From Methylomonas sp. (GTDB lineage Bacteria; Pseudomonadota; Gammaproteobacteria; Methylococcales; Methylomonadaceae), in assembly GCA_026988195.1 (NCBI GenBank), contig JALSLS010000463.1, positions 1-6,466 on the forward strand: a stretch of 6,466 bases of DNA. Direction: 5' to 3'. Below the pieces are notes generated by a model. The model was not told where the DNA came from. It saw only the letters and a program-made list of their open reading frames with translations, and did no database searches. Made by a program: the position numbers and the translations under genes. This document shows positions 1 to 6,466 of the stretch, one piece after another (the first letter of the stretch is position 1; each line of letters begins with the position of its first letter).

Positions 1-1452
1 CGCTATTATATCCGTAGCAGATTTGTCTTGTTCCACATACATTTCTAGAATAGGATCTAATACTGAATAGGGTGGCAATGAGTCTTCATCTATTTGATCA
101 GGTGCTAATTCTGCTGATGGTGGCCGGGTTATTACCCGCTCAGGAATAACAGCAGATAGGGTATTTCGATATTCAGATAACTGATACACCAACAATTTAG
201 GCACATCCTTTATCGGCGCAAAGCCACCAGCCATATCACCATACAAAGTCGCATAACCTACACTCATCTCACTTTTATTACCTGTTGTGAGTAATAACTT
301 TCCAAATTTATTCGACATAGCCATAAGCAAAACACCACGACAACGCGCCTGAATATTTTCTTCAGTTGCATCTCGTGTTGTATCAGTAAAAACTTCACTT
401 AACATAGCGGTAAAAGCGGTAACGGCTGGTTCTATTGCAATGATATGATGTTTTACACCCAAAGCTTTAGCTTCTAAGATGGCATCTTCATTACTCATAT
501 CTTGGGTATATTTAGAAGGCATTAACACGACTTCTACCTGCTCCGCTCCCAAAGCATCAACAGCAATAGCCAAAACCAAAGCTGAATCTATTCCTCCAGA
601 TAAACCTAATATCGCACCTTTAAAGCCATTCTTATACACATAATCCCTAACGCCTAGCACTAGCGCTTTGTATTCACTTGAAATCTCATTGTACAATGGC
701 GAGCAAGTATTTTTTACAGGCTGATTACCTTCAAATTCAACAACAGAAATCTGCTCTTCAAATTCTTTAGCTCTAAAAATCACCTCTCCCTGCGCATCAG
801 CCACAAATGAGGCTCCATCAAACACTAATTCATCTTGCCCCCCAATTAAATTAACATAAACCAAGGGTATTTCAGCTTGTTTTGCTTGCTGACAAACAAT
901 CTGTTCTCGCTGATGGATTTTGCCTGCATGAAAAGGTGAAGCATTTAAGGTAATAATTAAGTCTGCCCCTGCCTGCTTATTTTTCTCAACTAACCCTTTT
1001 TGCCATATATCTTCACAGATGGTCAATGCAATTGATTGACCTTTCACCAAAAAAATACAGTTTTCATTGGCTGATTTAAAATAGCGTTGCTCATCAAAAA
1101 CACCAAAATTAGGTAATACGCTTTTTCTATATTGCTGCAGAATATTTCCATTCCTTAATATCGCTGCAGTATTATATAAGTCACCTTCACTTTGCTCAGG
1201 AAAGCCTAAAATAATATCAATACCCTGAACCGCTTGAGCAATTTCAAGCACGGCCAAGTTTGCATGTTTAACAAAATCAGGGCGTAACAATAAATCTTCT
1301 GGCGGGTATCCTGTTATGGTTAATTCAGGAAAAACCACAATATCAGCAGCTAGTTTATCGCGCGCATGCGTTGCTGTTTGAATGATTTTAATTTGATTGG
1401 CCTGAATACCTCCAACCAATAAATTAATTTGAGCTAAAGCTATTTTTAACAT
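1..1452 (-). CDS. nadE: Glutamine-dependent NAD+ synthetase, C-terminus cut off by the window edge
   Basis: Catalyses the ATP-dependent amidation of nicotinic acid adenine dinucleotide to NAD+ in the cytoplasm, with ammonia released from glutamine by its own N-terminal domain. The 484 visible codons are open from the ATG to the left edge. Residues 1-240 or so form a nitrilase-fold glutaminase with the expected Glu-Lys-Cys triad: E43 in FPELTITGYPPEDLL, K110 in YRKSVLPNFGVF and C146 in TICEDIW. The synthetase domain follows, with the ATP-pyrophosphatase loop SGGIDS at 285-290, then GNKSE, the LYGDMAGGFAPIKDVPK segment and PPSAELAPDQIDEDSLP near the edge. Two-domain NadE proteins are usually about 540 residues, so I infer that roughly 55-60 are missing. 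The start begins MLKIALAQINLLVGG, typical of the family, and an in-frame TAA lies just upstream, so no earlier start is possible. No clear Shine-Dalgarno sequence precedes it. It lies downstream of sucD on the same strand, but a terminator separates them, so it is probably its own transcription unit. Confidence 0.96.
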   Translation of the reverse strand, partial: MLKIALAQINLLVGGIQANQIKIIQTATHARDKLAADIVVFPELTITGYPPEDLLLRPDFVKHANLAVLEIAQAVQGIDIILGFPEQSEGDLYNTAAILRNGNILQQYRKSVLPNFGVFDEQRYFKSANENCIFLVKGQSIALTICEDIWQKGLVEKNKQAGADLIITLNASPFHAGKIHQREQIVCQQAKQAEIPLVYVNLIGGQDELVFDGASFVADAQGEVIFRAKEFEEQISVVEFEGNQPVKNTCSPLYNEISSEYKALVLGVRDYVYKNGFKGAILGLSGGIDSALVLAIAVDALGAEQVEVVLMPSKYTQDMSNEDAILEAKALGVKHHIIAIEPAVTAFTAMLSEVFTDTTRDATEENIQARCRGVLLMAMSNKFGKLLLTTGNKSEMSVGYATLYGDMAGGFAPIKDVPKLLVYQLSEYRNTLSAVIPERVITRPPSAELAPDQIDEDSLPPYSVLDPILEMYVEQDKSATDIIA

Positions 1453-1487
1453 TAAGTTAAGGTGTTAAATTAAGAATGACAGTCTGA

Positions 1488-1533
1488 GCGCTGTATTAGT
1501 TAGGAACGTGCACATTCCTAACTAATACAGCGC
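1488..1533. repeat. Large near-perfect palindrome (19-bp inverted repeat) between sucD and nadE
   Basis: The left arm GCGCTGTATTAGTTAGGAA (1488-1506) is the exact reverse complement of the right arm at 1515-1533. The eight bases between them contain GTGCAC, itself palindromic, so the whole 46-base block is symmetric except for one C/A pair (1507/1514). No T-tract follows on either strand, so it is not an ordinary intrinsic terminator. It lies 35 bases upstream of the nadE start codon and just beyond the sucD terminator. It could be a small mobile palindromic repeat of the REP or MITE type, an mRNA-stabilising hairpin at the nadE 5' end, or a binding site for a dimeric protein. I see no obvious flanking target-site duplication. 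The structure is certain; the role is not. Confidence 0.9.
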
Positions 1534-1545
1534 CCAACTAGAGAC

Positions 1546-1573
1546 AAAAAAGCTGGGGCGCACGTTTTGCCCC
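1546..1573 (-). terminator. Intrinsic terminator after sucD
   Basis: Read on the minus strand, the stem is GGGGC (1573-1569), the loop nine bases (1568-1560) and the closing arm GCCCC (1559-1555). A short AGC follows, then a run of six T (1551-1546). It starts 23 bases after the sucD TAG stop codon, where a terminator for a sucCD transcript is expected. The stem is short but all G-C. A second run of five G (1581-1577 on the minus strand) lies just upstream and could pair with the closing arm instead. Confidence 0.7.
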
Positions 1574-1595
1574 CAACCCCCTAAGTTTTTTTGGG

Positions 1596-2462
1596 CTACA
1601 AAGCAGCCTTCATCGCCACACCCAGTAGTGTTGGTGTATCAACCACTTCTGCACCTGCAGATTTAAGGGCTTTCACTTTACCTTCAGCCGTTCCTTTTCC
1701 TCCGGTAATAATTGCCCCCGCATGCCCCATTCTTTTTCCTGGAGGTGCTGTTCTTCCTGCTATATAAGAAACAACAGGTTTGGTGACATATTCTTTAATA
1801 TAGTCAGCAGCCTCTTCTTCTTCTGTACCACCAATTTCACCCACCATAATAATCCCTTTAGTTTGTTCATCGGCTTGAAAACGAGTAAGTACATCAATAA
1901 AAGTCATCCCATGTATCGGGTCTCCTCCAATCCCCACACAGGTACTTTGACCCAGCCCTTCGTGTGTTGTTTGGTGAACGGCCTCATAAGTTAAAGTCCC
2001 CGATCGAGAAACCACACCTACAGAACCTGGCAAATGAATATTACCCGGCATAATACCTATTTTACATTCTCCTGGCGTTATCACACCTGGACAGTTTGGG
2101 CCGACTAACAAAGCATCTGTTCCTGCCATCGCGGCCTTTACTCTTAGCATCTGCAAAACAGGAATACCTTCGGTAATACAAATGATTAATTCTATCCCTG
2201 CATCAACCGCTTCTAAAATAGCATCTGCCGCATAAAAAGGAGGGACATAAATCATACTCGCCGTTGCCCCTGTTTGTTTAACAGCTTGCTCAACCGTATT
2301 AAATACCGGCAGACCTAAATGCGTCTGCCCCCCTCGACCTGGCGTTACACCTGAAACTAGCTGGGTACCATAAGCTAGCGCTTGTTCAGAATGGAAGGTG
2401 CCTTGCTTTCCTGTAAAACCTTGGCAAATAAGTTTAGTTTGTTTATCAATTAAAATACTCAT
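1596..2462 (-). CDS. sucD: Succinyl-CoA synthetase (ADP-forming) alpha subunit
   Basis: Alpha subunit of the TCA-cycle enzyme that interconverts succinyl-CoA and succinate with formation of ATP or GTP; it works in the cytoplasm with SucC. The 288 residues match the usual length (E. coli about 289). The N-terminal CoA-binding Rossmann domain (about 1-125) opens MSILIDKQTKLICQGFTGKQ and carries TPGRGGQTHLGLPVF. The ligase domain has GPNCPGVITPGECKIG (121-136), VSRSGTLTYE (151-160), GEIGG with E209, and KRMGHAGAI, in which H247 is the phosphorylated catalytic histidine (E. coli His246 in mature numbering). All key residues are present. Its ATG overlaps the sucC stop codon as ATGA, and AAGGA lies eight bases upstream inside sucC, so translation is probably coupled and subunit amounts balanced. 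It ends in TAG ahead of an intrinsic terminator. Confidence 0.98.
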   Translation of the reverse strand: MSILIDKQTKLICQGFTGKQGTFHSEQALAYGTQLVSGVTPGRGGQTHLGLPVFNTVEQAVKQTGATASMIYVPPFYAADAILEAVDAGIELIICITEGIPVLQMLRVKAAMAGTDALLVGPNCPGVITPGECKIGIMPGNIHLPGSVGVVSRSGTLTYEAVHQTTHEGLGQSTCVGIGGDPIHGMTFIDVLTRFQADEQTKGIIMVGEIGGTEEEEAADYIKEYVTKPVVSYIAGRTAPPGKRMGHAGAIITGGKGTAEGKVKALKSAGAEVVDTPTLLGVAMKAAL

Positions 2463-3637
2463 GCGCCCATTCCTTCTTTGTTAGCCAATATAACGACTTG
2501 TTCTGCAGCACTGGCCAAATTATCTGCGGCAATCACACCAAAATCAGAATCATTTAATAACGCCCTGCCTTGTTCAGCATTGGTTCCTTCAAGCCTAACC
2601 ACAACAGGAACTTGAACATGGATTTCATCCACCGCCGTTAATATCCCTTGAGCAATCACATCACACTTGACGATGCCTCCAAAAATATTAACTAAAACAG
2701 CCTTTACATGATCATCAGATAATATCAACTTAAAAGCTTCACACACTTTTTCAGGGGTTGTACCTCCACCAACATCTAAGAAATTAGCAGGAGAGCCACC
2801 TTTAAGCTTAACCAGATCCATCGTTGCCATAGCAAGCCCAGCACCATTAACCATGCAACCAATCGAGCCATCCAGAGTAATGTAATTTAAATCAAATTCT
2901 TGGGCTTTATTTTCCTTTTCATCTTCTTGGCTTTGGTCTCTATACTCTAAAATATCTGGATGTAACGCCACAGCATTATCATCAAAGTTAATCTTGGCAT
3001 CTAAGGCTATTAACTCACCCTCATCAGTTTCGACTAGTGGATTTATTTCAATCTGACTGGCATCTTTTTCTAATAATAAGTGATACATGCCTTGCATAAT
3101 TTTTTCTAAGGCTCTAATTTGAGCCCCTTGCAAAGACCAATCAAAAGCAACCTTTCTACATTGATATGGTTGCAGCCCAGCAGCTGGGTCAATCAATAAA
3201 GTTACTATTTTCTCTGGAGTTTTATCAGCAACCGCTTCAATATCCATTCCACCTTCAGTAGATGAAACAAACATCACTCGCTCACTGGCTCTGTCTACCA
3301 ATAGGCTCAAATAAAATTCACGTTTTATCGGATAGGTTTTTTCTATCAAAATCGATTCAATAGGTAAGCCTTCACTTCCTGTTTGCTTAGTCACCAATCG
3401 ACTACCCAACATATCCGAAGCATACTGCCTGACTTCATCAGTATTTTTAGCCAGCTTTACACCACCAACCTTACCTCGTCCTCCAGCATGCACCTGCGCT
3501 TTTACCACCCAAGCATTCCCTGGAATATCTTGGGTTGATTTAACAGCATCATCTGCTGTTGTCACAGTTTTACCTTGAGGTGCAGAAATACCAAACACTT
3601 TGAAAAGCTGTTTAGCCTGATACTCGTGGATGTTCAT
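2459..3637 (-). CDS. sucC: Succinyl-CoA synthetase (ADP-forming) beta subunit
   Basis: Beta subunit of succinyl-CoA synthetase; it binds nucleotide and Mg2+, and pairs with SucD. The 392 residues agree with the family (E. coli 388). The ATP-grasp domain (about 1-235) begins MNIHEYQAKQLF and contains WVVKAQVHAGGRGKVGG (43-59), with nucleotide-contacting K46 and the glycine-rich loop. IEINPLV carries E197 and N199, and ALDAK carries D213; these match the E. coli nucleotide and Mg2+ residues. The C-terminal ligase domain has GCMVNGAGLAMATMD (260-274), ANFLDVGGG (284-292) and VNIFGGIVKCD (316-326), which shape the active site shared with the alpha subunit. The start has a good ribosome site, GGAGA at 3647-3643, five bases before the ATG. 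It is the first gene of the sucCD operon, divergent from pilS across 93 bases. In many bacteria sucCD lies with sucAB; here no sucAB is visible. Confidence 0.98.
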   Translation of the reverse strand: MNIHEYQAKQLFKVFGISAPQGKTVTTADDAVKSTQDIPGNAWVVKAQVHAGGRGKVGGVKLAKNTDEVRQYASDMLGSRLVTKQTGSEGLPIESILIEKTYPIKREFYLSLLVDRASERVMFVSSTEGGMDIEAVADKTPEKIVTLLIDPAAGLQPYQCRKVAFDWSLQGAQIRALEKIMQGMYHLLLEKDASQIEINPLVETDEGELIALDAKINFDDNAVALHPDILEYRDQSQEDEKENKAQEFDLNYITLDGSIGCMVNGAGLAMATMDLVKLKGGSPANFLDVGGGTTPEKVCEAFKLILSDDHVKAVLVNIFGGIVKCDVIAQGILTAVDEIHVQVPVVVRLEGTNAEQGRALLNDSDFGVIAADNLASAAEQVVILANKEGMGA

Positions 3638-3665
3638 TTTTTTCTCCGGCGGTGCTGAAATAACA

Positions 3666-3695
3666 TTCAGTATAGTTGATGAATTGCCTTACAAT
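3666..3695 (+). promoter_or_regulatory. Possible pilSR promoter
   Basis: TACAAT at 3690-3695 is one base off the -10 consensus. A weak -35-like TTCAGT lies at 3666-3671, 18 bases upstream. A start near 3702 would leave about 30 bases before the pilS ATG. If real, its -35 overlaps the proposed sucCD -10 box, so the two promoters would compete. AT-rich DNA gives such matches by chance. Confidence 0.3.
3669..3674 (-). promoter_or_regulatory. Possible -10 box of the sucCD promoter
   Basis: The minus strand reads TATACT here, one base off the sigma-70 -10 consensus, 31 bases before the sucC ATG. This would give a leader of roughly 25 bases. No good -35 box sits at the proper distance: TTATTG at 17 bases is poor, and TTGTAA at 14 bases is too close. 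Position and the need for a promoter in this short divergent gap are the main support. Confidence 0.35.
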
Positions 3696-3730
3696 AATAT
3701 CTGCACACATTCTATCGAATTTTAAGCATT

Positions 3731-5359
3731 ATGACACCCAATCAAGCAAATACAATTTATCCCTGCCCTTTTTCTAAAGGTTATGGTATTCCTACCGAAC
3801 AAGCTTGGTCTTTATTAAAAATTTTCTTCATCTACCGCTTTATCATCTCCTCCCTGTTTATTATTTTGTTTTATAGCCAACTTGATACTTCCATTGTTAA
3901 AAACCATGGAGTTTCGCTTTATACCATTAGCAGCCATAGTTATTTTGTTTTTTCAATAATCTCAGGGATCTTTGCCTTTAAACGCATCGTTAACTACTCC
4001 TTACAAGCTCAAGCCGTCATATTGGGTGATATTATTTTTATAATATTATTAATGCATGCCAGTGGCGGTATAAGTAGCGGCGTAGGTATCTTACTTGTCG
4101 TTTCCACTGCTGCAGGTGGCTTACTTATTGGTGGTCGATGCGCTTTATTTTTTGCCGCACTCGCGAGCCTTTCGGTATTATCCGAACATATTTATGATAT
4201 TTTAATTAATAACTCTCCTAGGCTTTTTACTTATGCCGGCATACTAGGGGCTTCTTGCTTTACCATTGCCTATTTGTCTTATACGCTAGCCAAACGAACA
4301 GAACAATCAGAAAAAATTGCCTCTCAGCATCAACAGACAATTTCTAACCTTGAAGAGCTTAATCGTCATATTATTCAAAATCTACAATCCGGCATTATCA
4401 TTAGCAACTCAAAACAAGAGATACAGATGTACAATCAGGCGTCGCTCAATATTATGGGTCATGCTTGCCAGGCTCCACCTGAGTCATTATCAGACATTTC
4501 TGACCAATTAAGCGATAGTTTTAAGCTGTGGTCGCTTGATAAGCAACAAAACTTTTCGCTTATAGGGCTACCCGCTCAGAAGCAAGTTCATAGTCGATTC
4601 TCCTTAATCAAAACACCGGAAGAAACCTTCCACATGATCATTATCGAGGATACTTTTCTTTATAATCAACAGTTGCAACAAAGCAAATTAGCATCATTAG
4701 GTCGACTCACTGCTAGTATCGCTCATGAAATACGCAACCCATTAGGTGCGATTAGCCATGCAAACCAACTATTATCGGAAGCCCCCTCACTAGATAAAGA
4801 AGACATCCGTTTAACAGAAATTATTCAATCTCATTGCTTAAGAATGAATAAAATAATTGAAGATGTTTTACAGCTTTCTCGCAGACACCGATCCAAAAGA
4901 GAAAAAATACAGCTTAATTTATGGGTTGAAAACTATCTACAGGGTTTTATCTATGACACGGGCAGTTCATTAGATAACTTTAAGATCAGCACTCAAGAGT
5001 CTGACTTATGGGTTTATATGGATACGGGGCATTTAAAACAAATCTTCGATAACCTATGTTCAAATGCTCTTAAATATGGCGACTCAAAACAAAAAGTTGT
5101 CATTGAAATCAATTTATTTAAAGGTTCGCCTTGTATTAGCTTTTTTGACAATGGCAAACCGATAGATTCTGAAACAATTAACCATCTTTTTGAACCCTTT
5201 TTTACCACCTCAGCTTCAGGTACAGGACTTGGTTTATATATTTCAAAAGAATTAGCTGAACTCAATCAAGCAAAATTAAGCTATGCTATAACGCATGATA
5301 ATAAAAGTAGCTTTATACTCAACTTACCCAAAGCTGACAGTTCAAAAATAGAATTATGA
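3731..5359 (+). CDS. pilS: PilS-type membrane sensor histidine kinase
   Basis: Sensor kinase predicted to phosphorylate the PilR product of the next gene and so control type IV pilin transcription. Of 542 residues, the first 190 hold six hydrophobic segments (about 31-50, 70-84, 95-110, 117-134, 137-153 and 167-185), the polytopic N-terminus typical of PilS. A short linker and a PAS-like region (about 205-310) follow. The HisKA dimerisation helix carries SLGRLTASIAHEIRNP with phospho-acceptor H332. The ATPase domain shows the N-box IFDNLCSNALKYG (N441, N445), a G1 box reduced to FFDNGKPI (D473), the F-box FEPFF (487-491) and the G2 box GTGLGL (497-502). The ATG at 3731 has no strong Shine-Dalgarno sequence. 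Its stop overlaps the pilR start as ATGA. The role assignment rests on topology, the NtrC-family partner and sucCD next door; another NtrB-like kinase is possible but less likely. Confidence 0.88.
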   Translation: MTPNQANTIYPCPFSKGYGIPTEQAWSLLKIFFIYRFIISSLFIILFYSQLDTSIVKNHGVSLYTISSHSYFVFSIISGIFAFKRIVNYSLQAQAVILGDIIFIILLMHASGGISSGVGILLVVSTAAGGLLIGGRCALFFAALASLSVLSEHIYDILINNSPRLFTYAGILGASCFTIAYLSYTLAKRTEQSEKIASQHQQTISNLEELNRHIIQNLQSGIIISNSKQEIQMYNQASLNIMGHACQAPPESLSDISDQLSDSFKLWSLDKQQNFSLIGLPAQKQVHSRFSLIKTPEETFHMIIIEDTFLYNQQLQQSKLASLGRLTASIAHEIRNPLGAISHANQLLSEAPSLDKEDIRLTEIIQSHCLRMNKIIEDVLQLSRRHRSKREKIQLNLWVENYLQGFIYDTGSSLDNFKISTQESDLWVYMDTGHLKQIFDNLCSNALKYGDSKQKVVIEINLFKGSPCISFFDNGKPIDSETINHLFEPFFTTSASGTGLGLYISKELAELNQAKLSYAITHDNKSSFILNLPKADSSKIEL

Positions 5360-6466
5360 ATAATCCGTTTGCCCTTATTATTGATGACGAACCTGATATC
5401 AGGGAGTTATTAGAAATCACCCTTAATAGGATGGGGATTAAGACGCTCTGTGCTGAAAACATCACCTCAGCTAAGAAACTATTAGCAGAGCATAATTTTG
5501 ACCTTTGCCTAACGGATATGAAATTACCTGATGGTAATGGTCTAGACTTAGTTGAATATATTCAAAAAACCTCAAAACCCATCCCCGTTGCCGTTATAAC
5601 TGCACATGGTAGTATGGATATAGCCATTAAAGCGATGAAAAAAGGGGCTTTTGATTTTCTCTCAAAACCTGTTGATTTAACCGTGCTAAGGGATCTAGTT
5701 AATAACGCCTTAAAACTATCCGCCCCCATTCAACAACAAAAAGAGCGAAGAACTCGCCACATATTATTGGGCGAATCTGAATTAATGCGTGAAATTCGCT
5801 CAAAAATAGACAAAGTAGCCAGAAGCCAGGCTCCTGTTTATATTAGTGGTGAATCGGGTTCTGGTAAAGAACTGATAGCAAAGCTTATTCATCAACAAAG
5901 CCCTAGACACGAAGCCTCCTTTATTGCAGTTAACTGCGGCGCTATTCCTGCTGAATTAATGGAGAGTGAATTTTTTGGGCATAAAAAAGGCAGCTTTACT
6001 GGCGCAAGCTCAGACAAACAAGGCTTATTTCAAGCAGCAGATGGGGGCACTTTATTTTTAGATGAAATAGCTGACTTACCGTTAGCTCTACAAGTCAAAT
6101 TACTTCGGGTCATCCAAGAGAAAAAAATACGCCCCGTTGGCGGCCAACAAGAAATATCAACAAATGTTCGCATCCTCAGTGCGACCCATAAAGACTTGAG
6201 TTTAATGGTTGAAAAAGGTGAGTTTAGACAAGATTTATATTATCGAATTAATGTGATTGACCTAGTCTGCCCAGCATTACGCAACCGTAGCAGTGACATC
6301 CCCAAACTAGCAGTTCACTTACTGAATAGATTAGCCGCCAATAATAATCAACAACAACCAGCCTTATCAAAAAAGGCGGTACAAGGTTTAATTCATTATC
6401 ATTTCCCAGGCAATGTCCGTGAATTAGAAAACATACTAGAAAGAGCTCTTGCTCTGTATGATGGAA
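5356..6466 (+). CDS. pilR: PilR-type sigma-54-dependent response regulator, C-terminus cut off by the window edge
   Basis: NtrC-family activator predicted to drive sigma-54 promoters, classically that of pilA. The visible 370 codons encode a receiver domain (about 1-120) with acidic pocket D10/D11, phospho-acceptor D54 in LTDMKLPDG, T82 and K104. The AAA+ sigma-54 interaction domain (about 136-365) follows. It shows Walker A GESGSGKE (165-172), the sigma-54-contacting loop GSFTGA (212-217), Walker B GGTLFLDE (230-237), FRQDLYYRI (290-298) with the arginine finger region, and PGNVRELEN (351-359). PilR proteins are about 445 residues, so the missing part should be the Fis-type helix-turn-helix DNA-binding domain. 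The start overlaps the pilS stop codon (ATGA) and has no evident Shine-Dalgarno sequence, which suggests translation coupled to pilS. The first residues MNNPFALIIDDEPDIRELL fit a receiver N-terminus. Certain as an NtrC-family regulator; the PilR identity comes from its kinase partner and context. Confidence 0.9.
   Translation, partial: MNNPFALIIDDEPDIRELLEITLNRMGIKTLCAENITSAKKLLAEHNFDLCLTDMKLPDGNGLDLVEYIQKTSKPIPVAVITAHGSMDIAIKAMKKGAFDFLSKPVDLTVLRDLVNNALKLSAPIQQQKERRTRHILLGESELMREIRSKIDKVARSQAPVYISGESGSGKELIAKLIHQQSPRHEASFIAVNCGAIPAELMESEFFGHKKGSFTGASSDKQGLFQAADGGTLFLDEIADLPLALQVKLLRVIQEKKIRPVGGQQEISTNVRILSATHKDLSLMVEKGEFRQDLYYRINVIDLVCPALRNRSSDIPKLAVHLLNRLAANNNQQQPALSKKAVQGLIHYHFPGNVRELENILERALALYDG

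Noticed and set aside
1488..1533. The palindrome as an intrinsic terminator
   Set aside because: Neither strand has a T-tract after the stem, and a better terminator for sucD lies immediately upstream at 1546-1573.
1593..1613. Small hairpin across the sucD stop codon (GGCT/AGCC arms)
   Set aside because: The stem is only four or five pairs, and on the minus strand it is followed by A rather than T, so it is most likely chance.
1722..1994. Plus-strand open frame of 90 codons
   Set aside because: It lies entirely opposite sucD, whose protein is conserved throughout, and its cysteine-rich translation resembles no family I know. It is an antisense shadow.
1596..3637. Malate-CoA ligase (malate thiokinase, mtkAB) instead of sucCD
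   Set aside because: The two families share a fold and gene pairing, but both proteins here follow the E. coli SucC and SucD sequences closely along their length, and no serine-cycle genes are beside them.
4317..4511. Plus-strand open frame of 64 codons inside pilS
   Set aside because: It is in another frame of the pilS PAS region, with no ribosome site and no recognisable protein.
5014..5265. Minus-strand open frame of 83 codons
   Set aside because: It is antisense to the conserved ATPase domain of pilS and has no independent support.
5991..6008. GSFTGA in place of GAFTGA in PilR as a sign of lost sigma-54 contact
   Set aside because: The essential F-T-G core is intact, and serine at the second position is, as far as I recall, normal in PilR proteins.

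Overview
The window looks like chromosomal housekeeping DNA of an AT-rich gammaproteobacterium. The succinyl-CoA synthetase subunits align closely, from memory, with the Escherichia coli proteins. The divergent pair reads as the type IV pilus two-component system PilS/PilR, and a sucCD-pilSR neighbourhood is one I recall from Xanthomonas/Xylella-type genomes. I cannot place the genus from sequence alone.

Layout. Three genes lie on the minus strand, in transcription order sucC (3637-2459), sucD (2462-1596) and nadE (1452 down to the left edge, C-terminus missing). sucC and sucD overlap by four bases (ATGA). The sucD-nadE gap (1453-1595) holds an intrinsic terminator reading leftward and then a large, almost perfect palindrome (1488-1533) that no gene explains. 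On the plus strand, pilS (3731-5359) and pilR (5356 to the right edge, DNA-binding domain missing) also overlap by an ATGA and form a co-transcribed sensor/regulator pair. The 93-base gap at 3638-3730 must carry the divergent promoters of sucCD and pilSR. No stretch over 300 bases lacks a gene.

Function. SucCD makes ATP or GTP by substrate-level phosphorylation in the TCA cycle. NadE performs the last step of NAD+ synthesis, using glutamine as nitrogen donor. PilS is a six-helix membrane histidine kinase that should phosphorylate PilR, a sigma-54-dependent activator normally acting on the major pilin gene pilA. The sucCD and pilSR blocks share an intergenic region, but nothing visible shows a functional link between them.

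I found no phage, transposase, CRISPR, toxin-antitoxin, tRNA or rRNA gene, and no clear new system. The feature most worth a second look is the palindrome between sucD and nadE.
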